Source: Thermoanaerobaculia bacterium
GTDB taxonomy: Bacteria > Acidobacteriota > Thermoanaerobaculia > Multivoradales > UBA5704
Reading direction: 5' to 3'
Assembly (NCBI GenBank): GCA_030150965.1
Contig: JASLEW010000270.1
Coordinates: 1 to 13,251, forward strand
DNA length: 13,251 nucleotides
In this document: piece by piece, positions 6,426-12,287 of the stretch
Layout of the letters: the number at the start of each line of letters is the position of its first letter
Position numbering within the stretch: the first letter of the stretch is position 1
Program-made: the position numbers and the translations under genes
Notes under the pieces: model-generated
Seen by the model: only the letters and a program-made list of their open reading frames with translations
The model's database searches: none
What the model was told of the DNA's origin: nothing

Positions 6426-7268
6426 TCAGCCGGCGAGCACCCGGACGCCGATCGCGATCGTCGCCAGCCCGGTGACCACCTCGACGGCGCGGAAGGCACC
6501 GGTCAGCAGGCGCGCCGTGCCCTGCATCGGCAGCGCGATCACCGCCGAGAGGATCGCCATGCCGAGGATCGATCCCAGCCCGAAGACCAGGATGTAGGCG
6601 AGCCCCAGCCAGCGGCTGGACAGAGTGCTCAGCGTCAGCAGCAGCAGCGCCGCCGAGCCGGCCAGGCCGTGCATCAGGCCCACCAGCAGCGCGCGCCGCG
6701 GAAAGCCCGTCACCGCGCCGCCGTCCGCCGGCATCATCGCAGCCGCGTGCACCTGCCGCGCCTTTCGTGCCCCCCGCGCCTCCGGCATCTCCGGCGCCCT
6801 CAGCGCCTCCTGATCGGTGAGGGAGCGCGAGTGGGTGAGCGGATGCGCGTGGGCGTGGACGTGCGGATGCAGGCCGTGCCCCGGCTCGCCCGGCGCCGGC
6901 TCCTCGCACGGCGCGTGGCCGTGGGCGTGCAGGTGCAGCGTGCCGTCGTCGTGGCGATGGACGTGGACATGGATCCCCTGGCGGCGCGCCCGCAGCAGCA
7001 CGTCGAGGCCGAGGCCGAGCAGCATCACGCCCACCCCCATCTCCAGCAGGTGCGCGAGGCGCGGCGGGATCGCCACGCTGGCGAGCAGGCAGATGCCGCC
7101 CGCCAGCACCAGGGTCAGCGTGTGGCCGAGCCCCCAGGCGGCGCCCTGCGCCACGGTGTGCCACAAGCCGCGGCTGCGGGTCGCCAGGCTGGCCACCGCC
7201 GCCAGGTGGTCGACCTCGAGCGCGTGCCGCATGCCGAGCAGGAAACCGAGCAGCAAAAGGGACGTCAA
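6426..7268 (-). CDS. Nickel/cobalt transporter of the NiCoT/UreH type with a His-rich loop
   Basis: This is a membrane permease, 280 residues, predicted to import Ni2+ for hydrogenase maturation. The nickel-transporter signature HX4DH is present as H15-ALEV-D20-H21 in the first membrane segment. Further His-containing segments are GLGHTLTLV and GLMHGLAGSAALLLL. Hydrophobic segments occur before and after a long hydrophilic loop (about residues 97-150) with some 15 histidines, likely for metal binding. The start is a TTG at 7268 that overlaps the preceding stop as TTGA; the next in-frame ATG is at residue 13, inside the first segment. The stop at 6426 is clean. It is the only gene of this cluster that looks intact, so it may still work although the hyp genes beside it are broken. 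Assignment to a NiCoT, UreH or HupE subfamily would need a search. Confidence 0.75.
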   Translation of the reverse strand: MTSLLLLGFLLGMRHALEVDHLAAVASLATRSRGLWHTVAQGAAWGLGHTLTLVLAGGICLLASVAIPPRLAHLLEMGVGVMLLGLGLDVLLRARRQGIHVHVHRHDDGTLHLHAHGHAPCEEPAPGEPGHGLHPHVHAHAHPLTHSRSLTDQEALRAPEMPEARGARKARQVHAAAMMPADGGAVTGFPRRALLVGLMHGLAGSAALLLLTLSTLSSRWLGLAYILVFGLGSILGMAILSAVIALPMQGTARLLTGAFRAVEVVTGLATIAIGVRVLAG

Positions 7269-7777
7269 GCTCTCACCCTCTCCTCCTCCGACCGCGCGGC
7301 GCCGGCCTCGGCGGCGCCGAACGCGGCGCCACCGCCATCTTGACACGCCGGCCGCACCAGCTCGAGGACCATCTCCACCGCCCCGCCGACCGCCGCCGCG
7401 ACCGGCGGGCTCAGCCCGATGCCCTCGTCGATCGAGAGCGGCTCGCAGCCGAGCACCAGGAGCCGCCCCGGCGAGGCGCCGAGGCGGTCAAGCAGCCGCA
7501 TCACCGCCTCGGGGCTCATGCCGTGGGCATCGGCGACCGCCGGGAGCTCTCCCGGTTCCGGTCCCAGCGCGAAGGCCAGGGGATCTCCCGCCCCGTCCTC
7601 GCCGCCCGCGGCCGGCAGGGGCGGGGATTGGGCCGCGGGCTCTTCCTGCGCCGGCTCGGCGGCGGCGAGCGGCAGCGGCTCCGGCTCGATCAGATAGAGC
7701 GTTCCCGGGGCGCAGCCGCGCCGCGCCGCGTCGATCAGAATGGTCAGCTCCGGCTGGCGGTCGAGGATCGGCCTCAT
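7265..7777 (-). pseudogene. Hydrogenase maturation protease (peptidase M52), N-terminus lost
   Basis: The family clips the C-terminus of the large [NiFe]-hydrogenase subunit after nickel insertion. Seen: ILIDAARRGCAPGTLYLIEPE, then AHGMSPEAVMRLLDRLGA with the metal-binding His, and LLVLGCEPLSIDEGIGLSPPV (segments given separately), all typical of the middle and C-terminal half. The N-terminal GxGNxxxxDDG region with its metal-binding Glu/Asp is missing. The sequence upstream switches to an unrelated ATPase remnant at about 7767-7778. ATG 7777 opens the remaining frame but lies within that junction. A 40-residue Ala/Pro/Glu insertion interrupts the middle. The stop overlaps the transporter start, so the two genes were an operon. 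Loss of the catalytic N-terminus makes function unlikely. Confidence 0.7.
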
Positions 7778-8180
7778 CGACGATCAGGGTTCCCCGGAAG
7801 GCATCGAGGATGCGGAAAATGGGCGAGACGGTGGAGGTCCCGGAGGCGAAGATCGGTTTGTAGCAGAGGGAGCCGACCGCAAGGAGGAATCGGCTCTTGC
7901 CTGATCCATAGGAGGCGGAGAGTTCCTCGAAGGCAGGCGAGAGATCCACGTAGCGGTGGATGAACTCGCGCACCTGGCGGAGCAGCTCGCCGTCCGTGCC
8001 GTACTCCTCGGGTGCCGAAGGGAAGAGCACCACCTCATGCACGAGGAGGTTGTTCTTGGGACTCATGGGGACGAGGCGGCCGGCGGCGGTCTCGATCGAG
8101 GGCTCCACGGTCCACGCCCCGCCCTCGTAGCGGACGAAGGCTGTAGTGCCGGCCTCAAGCGCGTGGCAGGAGAGCCTTAT
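7767..8180 (-). pseudogene. Remnant of a plasmid/phage-type ATPase, internally deleted and truncated at both ends
   Basis: The minus strand encodes CHALEAGTTAFVRYEGGAW, then SPKNNLLVHEVVLFPSAPEEYG, FIHRYVDLSPAFEELSA, a P-loop-like SYGSGKSRFLLAVGSLCYKP and IFRILDAFRGTLIVDEAD (pieces listed separately). VDEAD resembles Walker B. From memory of the family, a stretch of roughly 25-30 residues normally separates the FEE-x-x-x helix from GDYGSGKS. Here it is missing in frame, and the first Walker A glycine has become Ala. An in-frame TAA at 8183-8181 bounds the 5' side, and the 3' side runs into the protease gene. The family is seen in plasmid and integrative-element contexts of diverse bacteria. 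Its exact role is not known to me. Confidence 0.5.
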
Positions 8181-8433
8181 TTAGAGGCCCAGCTTGGCTC
8201 CTCAATAGAAAAGATGAGGCGTTGCACAGCGTTGAGAGCGCGCTCAGCGTAGCGTTGCGGAGTTTCCTGGTGAGTTCAAGATCCTTAATAAGGTTAAGAA
8301 ATCTCGATAGGTCGTGAGTGAATAGTTTTGGAAAAAATGATTGGATTAGATCGCCCATCGCGAGGAATCCCTTTTTCTCCTTCCTCCTAAAAGCCTGATC
8401 GAGCTTCACGTCTGCACGACGGAGCCTCCCAAT
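8181..8433. other. AT-rich island without a recognised gene
   Basis: Base composition falls sharply here: 19 of 60 bases are G or C at 8281-8340, against roughly three quarters in the flanking genes. A minus-strand ORF of 118 codons (8511 to 8155) spans it, with plausible residues such as FLAMGDLIQSFFPKLF, but it has no ribosome-binding site and I do not recognise it. It also overlaps both neighbouring remnants. No terminal inverted repeats were seen. The island is probably a fragment of horizontally acquired DNA. Confidence 0.45.
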
Positions 8434-8847
8434 GTGGTCGAAGCTGATCACCTCGGCTATGGAGAAGCTTTCGACCAAGGCGAAGCGGAAATTCTGGGTA
8501 TGCTGGACCATCTCGAAGCAATCGAGCAGGGCATTTTGGGCATCAGTGAGCCCCAGCTCGCGGCCTATGCCGAGTCATCGGTCCAGGACGTGGAGACGCA
8601 GCTCGTGCGGGCAGCCAGGAAGACCGTGACCGCGAAGGACGAGGATGTCCTCGGCTAGCTGCGCGCCCATGAGTTCACGAAGCGGGAGGCCGAGGACGTG
8701 ATCGAGCTGGCGCGGGCCGAGGAGGGCGGCGCCCGCACCCTCTGGCAGCTCGTCCAGGGCGGCACCGCCTTGGCCCGATCCATCCCGCACGCCGACCTGC
8801 GGGTCACCTTGGAGCGGCGGGTCTCGCGGCTTCTTTCCGTGGCGTAG
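8434..8847 (+). pseudogene. Plus-strand ORF with in-frame amber stop; C-terminus DUF932-like
   Basis: The frame reads VVEADHLGYGEAFDQGEAEI and on to KTVTAKDEDVLG, a TAG at 8656-8658, then LRAHEFTKREAEDVIELA, ARTLWQLVQGGTALARS and DLRVTLERRVSRLLSVA, ending at 8847. The part after the stop resembles the C-terminal region of phage/plasmid DUF932 proteins (…TLW-x-x-x-QG-x-TA-x-AR…). This identification is from memory and tentative. The usual N-terminal part of such proteins is absent; the open frame starts at about 8350 within the AT-rich island. The amber stop and truncation point to a pseudogene. A strong terminator 35 bases downstream suggests it was once an expressed unit. Confidence 0.4.
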
Positions 8848-8881
8848 CTGTCGCTCTCTGTTGTCTTCGATCAATGCTTCA

Positions 8882-8912
8882 CCCCAAGCTTCGCGCTTGG
8901 GGATTTTTATTT
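8882..8912 (+). terminator. Strong rho-independent terminator
   Basis: CCCCAAGC (8882-8889) pairs perfectly with GCTTGGGG (8895-8902) around a TTCGC loop and is followed by ATTTTTATTT. On the plus strand it would end transcription of the broken ORF at 8434-8847. On the minus strand it lies right after the TPR gene stop and lacks a T-run, so it would serve that gene less well. Confidence 0.85.
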
Positions 8913-11354
8913 GAAGGTGAACCTCGGAGCAGTGGGGGCAGGAATCTTCCAATGAACTCTGAGGAACTCTCGCACCTCGACAAGGGCGTCGAGGCGCATG
9001 CCCTGAAGCGTGGCCGCGTTCATGAGTTCCGTCCATACGACTCGAAGCTGGTCATGTCCCACATTGATGGCATCGAGCCGGGCGAGAGCGAAGCGGCAAA
9101 GCTCGACCGCCTTTCCCTTGGCGCCCCGGCGCATGTGAAGTCCAAAGAGATAGAGAATGTCGAGAAAGGCTGCCCGATACGCCTCCCGATCGAATTCTTC
9201 CGCAATCACCGCCTCGAAAAGCTGCTCCGCCTCATCGAAGTGTCCGAGGGCTTCAAGCAGGCGGGCAGCGGTGTAGTTGCTACGGAGGTCTGCATCCGAC
9301 CGCGCGTGACTGCCGCGCAGGGACTCCCAGAGATGGAACGCCTGAAGCGCTTGGCCGATCTCGCCCAACTCGATGAGGCTTTCGGCGCGGATGCCGACGG
9401 CAACCCACCGCAGCACCGTATCCTCCGCCGGTATAAGTGGGAGAGCCTGGTCCGTAAGCGCGATGGCGCGCTCGGGATCGCGCTCAACGAGCGTGTGCGC
9501 CAGCTGGACCAAGGTGCGGGCAACCAAGGGCCACGCCTTCTGGTCTTCATAGAGCTGCCGGCACTCTTCGAGTGCCACAAGAGCCTCTGCACGTTGTCCT
9601 TGGTCGAAAAGAAGGGATGCTGTGATCGATCGCAACCGCGCCTTGAGGAGCGGAACGCCGGAGCCGCGGCCGAGGTGTTCGTGCGCCCGCTTCAGTGCGG
9701 CCTCCGTGCGAGGCCATTCGGCGGCGATGCGGCGGACGTTCGCGATCTCGGTCCAGACCCGAGTCATGAAGTCTTGGGCGACCTCGGCCGGCTCTGCCGC
9801 TCCCTCCACCGCACGGACCGCTAGGTGCGCCAGAAACTCAGCCTCGTCCCGCGACTCAGCGGCAACGAGCTCGCCCAAGAGCAGGTCCAGAAACTCTTTC
9901 GTATGGCATTCGGGCGAGGCCGCGACCTGCCCCTGCTGCACCCTTCTCGTTCCGCGGCGGATGCGGGACCAGAGCGCCCGTGCGAGGAGCGGCGCCACGA
10001 GCGCCTTGTCTTCCAGAGCAGCCGCGGGAGTTGGAGATGCGGGCATTCTCTCTCCGCCGGGGAAAACCGGTTCCACCGGGGCGGGGTATTTCCAGTACGC
10101 ACGCAGGTAGTCGTCCGCCTCTTGGAGCGTTTCTTGATCGAGGGCATTTTTTCGTGCCGCTTCGATAATCCTCCCGAGAACCCGCCGGAGCTGCTCATGA
10201 AGCACCGTGCCCTGCCCCTCGATATCGGCGAGGGTCTGTAGGCCGATCTCCTCTGCCCGCTCCGACCTGCCGGAGCGGACGCAAAAGCCAATGAAATAGA
10301 CCACATCAAGCAGCGCGTCCTTGTGCAGCCCTTCGTGCAGGTCGCCGGAGAGCACCTCTTCAAAAAGGACTTCGGCATCGTTGGCGTGGCCAAGTGCTTC
10401 GAGCAGGCGGGCAGCGGTATAGGTGGCGCGCAGCTTCGCGTTCCGCCGCTGCTGCAAGGGTCGCATGCGCTCGGACCGGGCGTAGACCGGAAGTGCGTCT
10501 TTGATCCGGCTGAGCATGATGAGCGCCTCGGCCCGCATGAGTTCCGCGAGCCATCGCAGAGATGCGTCCTCATATGGGTATGCGGCGGCGCGGTCAAGCC
10601 AGGCGAGACTGGCCTCCGGGTCGCGATCGATGGCGACGTGCGCCATCTGCACCAGGGTGCGGGCGAGAAGCGGCCAGTCGCGTCGTGCCTCCCAGATCCG
10701 CCGGCACTCTTCAAGATGGGCCATGGCGTCGTCGCGCGCGCCCTGGTCGGCACGCAGCGACGCGCTCACCGAAAGCCACCGCGCCCTGAGCAAGGGGCTG
10801 CCGGTGCCGAGATCGAGGTGGGTCCCGCCGCGCGTGAGGGCCACTTGCGCATTGCTCCACTCACCGTTGACGCGGCGGGTATTTGCGGTCTCCGTCCAGA
10901 TGGTCGCGAGGAGGTCGTTCCTGAGCCCCGTCGAGATGTGCGTCAGGTCCATGCCCTGAACGGCAAGGACCGCAAGGCTCGAAAGGCCCTCGGCCTCGCG
11001 CCGCGGGTATGGATTGCGCACCGCGGCAAGCAGCACGTCGATAAAGGCCGCAGTGTGGCAGGAGCGAGTGTTGATGACCCGCTCTTTCTGGGCGCCGCGC
11101 GTGAGCCGCCGGAGTCCCGCCAACTCCGCCCGCGCGAGGAGCCGTTCGACTTCCTCTCCCTCCTCGAACGTGGCGAAATCAAGAAGGGTCCGCAAGGGGT
11201 CCTGGCGCTTCGCTCGGAGCGGCCGATCCTGCACGAGGCTCAAGGCAAGGGATCGGCATGCGGCGCATTCGCCGAGATGGGCGGCCAGCCGGGCGACCTC
11301 GGGTCGGCCGGCGTCGCTTGCCCGCAAGAGGTCTTCCTTCGAGACGTGCGGCAC
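8907..11354 (-). CDS. Large tetratricopeptide-repeat protein with N-terminal zf-HC2-like motif
   Basis: GTG 11354 is preferred (GGAG nine bases upstream; product 815 residues). A TTG at 11375 would add seven residues. Near the N-terminus, PHVSKEDLL...HLGECAACR gives His3, His26, Cys30 and Cys33, like the zinc-binding anti-sigma (zf-HC2) fold. The rest is helical and TPR-like, in two homologous halves of about 335 residues (about 99-432 and 483-811). Both open with CHT-x-x-F and contain WTE-x-AN-x-RR, LLARTLVQ/LVARTLVQ, YTAARLLEALGH and a closing HWKIPAP or YWKYPAP. No enzymatic domain or membrane segment is visible, so it is likely a cytoplasmic scaffold or sensor. It lies downstream of a 31-codon peptide ORF and two hairpins on the same strand. 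A weak TTGCCA at 11432-11427 could be part of its own promoter. Its molecular role is unknown. Confidence 0.85.
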   Translation of the reverse strand: MPHVSKEDLLRASDAGRPEVARLAAHLGECAACRSLALSLVQDRPLRAKRQDPLRTLLDFATFEEGEEVERLLARAELAGLRRLTRGAQKERVINTRSCHTAAFIDVLLAAVRNPYPRREAEGLSSLAVLAVQGMDLTHISTGLRNDLLATIWTETANTRRVNGEWSNAQVALTRGGTHLDLGTGSPLLRARWLSVSASLRADQGARDDAMAHLEECRRIWEARRDWPLLARTLVQMAHVAIDRDPEASLAWLDRAAAYPYEDASLRWLAELMRAEALIMLSRIKDALPVYARSERMRPLQQRRNAKLRATYTAARLLEALGHANDAEVLFEEVLSGDLHEGLHKDALLDVVYFIGFCVRSGRSERAEEIGLQTLADIEGQGTVLHEQLRRVLGRIIEAARKNALDQETLQEADDYLRAYWKYPAPVEPVFPGGERMPASPTPAAALEDKALVAPLLARALWSRIRRGTRRVQQGQVAASPECHTKEFLDLLLGELVAAESRDEAEFLAHLAVRAVEGAAEPAEVAQDFMTRVWTEIANVRRIAAEWPRTEAALKRAHEHLGRGSGVPLLKARLRSITASLLFDQGQRAEALVALEECRQLYEDQKAWPLVARTLVQLAHTLVERDPERAIALTDQALPLIPAEDTVLRWVAVGIRAESLIELGEIGQALQAFHLWESLRGSHARSDADLRSNYTAARLLEALGHFDEAEQLFEAVIAEEFDREAYRAAFLDILYLFGLHMRRGAKGKAVELCRFALARLDAINVGHDQLRVVWTELMNAATLQGMRLDALVEVREFLRVHWKIPAPTAPRFTFK
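8916..11060 (-). repeat. Internal gene duplication within the TPR protein
   Basis: Coding for half 1 (about 11060-10059) and half 2 (about 9908-8916) is homologous. Conservation is visible even at DNA level, for example GCAGGCGGGCAGCGGT near 10403 and near 9260 on the plus strand, both in the YTAARLLEALGH codons. The halves are joined by a Pro/Ala-rich linker (about residues 432-450). The protein halves are clearly diverged, so the duplication is old. Confidence 0.7.
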
Positions 11355-11437
11355 TTTCCCTCTCTCCGCAAACAAGTTAGGCCAACAGCGGTTTTAGAGT
11401 AACTCGAAATACGCGCATCTGTACATTGGCAAGGAGA

Positions 11438-11481
11438 GGGGGAGGTCCCGAGAGACCTCCCCCAATAGGGACTCTCCCTAT
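11438..11481 (-). terminator. Two tandem hairpins between peptide ORF and TPR gene
   Basis: ATAGGGA/TCCCTAT (11465-11471 with 11475-11481, three-base loop) overlaps the peptide stop. GGGGGAGGTC/GACCTCCCCC (11438-11447 with 11454-11463) is a perfect ten-base stem with a six-base loop. On the minus strand the second stem is followed by TCTCCTT, only a partial T-run. The pair could terminate or attenuate transcription between the short peptide ORF and the TPR gene. Confidence 0.6.
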
Positions 11482-11573
11482 CCGTTTGGGTCTAGGCCCC
11501 CGCCGTAGTCAGGGTCCGGGGGGTTGGAGGACAGGCCGACCAGATAGAGCAGCAGCATCACCAAGCGAAGCAT
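11478..11573 (-). CDS. Short peptide ORF, 31 residues, with hydrophobic leader and Gly/Pro/Asp tail
   Basis: ATG 11573 is preceded by AAGGGAG at suitable spacing and the frame ends at TAG 11480-11478. The product starts MLRLVMLLLYLVGL, a membrane or export-signal-like segment, and ends SSNPPDPDYGGGLDPNG. The tail is low in hydrophobic residues and rich in turns, unlike chance translation of this GC-rich DNA. I have an impression that similar tiny proteins with a NPPDP/GGGLDPNG tail occur beside TPR genes in Acidobacteriota, but I cannot confirm it here. The ORF is co-directional with the TPR gene, 124 bases upstream, and divergent from the acetyltransferase gene. Possible roles are an exported signal peptide, a small membrane protein, or a leader peptide for attenuation. 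Confidence 0.55.
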   Translation of the reverse strand: MLRLVMLLLYLVGLSSNPPDPDYGGGLDPNG

Positions 11574-11717
11574 GGCTTCTCCCTTCAGGGACAGGTGGTT
11601 GCACGAGCTCCGTTGCCCGTGGTGAGCGCGTCCCCTGCCCCGCAGTCTCCGCCTGTCCGGGCCGGAGGACAAGCTGCTGCTTTGCTTAGGGATGCCTGCG
11701 GAAGGAGGAATGAGCCG

Positions 11718-12287
11718 ATGAAGGGACCCGACATTTCCACCCTGGAGACCGCGCGGCTCCGGCTCCGGGAGCTCGGCGGCAAGGACTTCGAGGACTACGC
11801 CGCCCTCTACGCCGACCCGGCAGTGGTGCACCTCATCGGCGACGGCGCGACCTGGGACCGCGCCCGGTCATGGCGGCACATGGCGATGGCCGTCGGCCAC
11901 TGGCAGCTTGAAAGCGTGGGCATATGGGTGGTCGAGGAGCGGGCGAGCGCAGCCTTTGTCGGGGTGATCGGCTTTTGGGAGCCCGAGACCTGGCCGGGCT
12001 TCGAGCTCGCCTGGCACCTGGCGCGCCGCCATTGGGGCCAGGGGTACGCGAGCGAGGGCGCGCGGGCGGCACTCACGCATGCCTTCTCCGTCTGGCGGCG
12101 CCCTCATGTGATGAGCCTCGTGAATCCCAAGAACCACGCCTCCATCCAGGTCGCGGAACGGATCGGCGAGAAGCTCGAAGGCCGCATCGACTTCCTCGGG
12201 CGGCAGTTCCTCCTCTACGGCCTCGACCGCGCCACGTACCTCCGGGAGATCGCACCGGCCGCAGGACTCGCCCGGCGCGCCGGATGA
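11718..12287 (+). CDS. GNAT-family N-acetyltransferase (RimJ/RimL-like)
   Basis: The 189-residue product would transfer an acetyl group from acetyl-CoA to an amine of a protein N-terminus or small molecule. It begins ISTLETARLRLREL, the standard start of RimJ/RimL-like members. The acetyl-CoA-binding segment reads RRHWGQGYASEGARA (about residues 103-117). The late V-N-P-x-N-x-A-S signature appears as VNPKNHASIQVAERIGEKL. The start at ATG 11718 is chosen because AAGGAGGA lies eight bases upstream and the family N-terminus follows directly; a longer in-frame start at 11595 lacks these features. The stop overlaps the next gene's start as ATGA, so the two are translationally coupled. The substrate is not predictable, and context gives only proximity to TPR and short-peptide genes. 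Confidence 0.88.
   Translation: MKGPDISTLETARLRLRELGGKDFEDYAALYADPAVVHLIGDGATWDRARSWRHMAMAVGHWQLESVGIWVVEERASAAFVGVIGFWEPETWPGFELAWHLARRHWGQGYASEGARAALTHAFSVWRRPHVMSLVNPKNHASIQVAERIGEKLEGRIDFLGRQFLLYGLDRATYLREIAPAAGLARRAG

Noticed and set aside
8155..8511. 118-codon minus-strand ORF in the AT-rich island
   Set aside because: Residues look plausible, but there is no ribosome-binding site or recognised family, and it overlaps two other remnants. Reported only as part of the island.
8874..11402. Several plus-strand ORFs of 130-360 codons opposite the TPR gene
   Set aside because: They are antisense to a long coherent TPR protein whose two halves match each other; the plus-strand products have no such structure.
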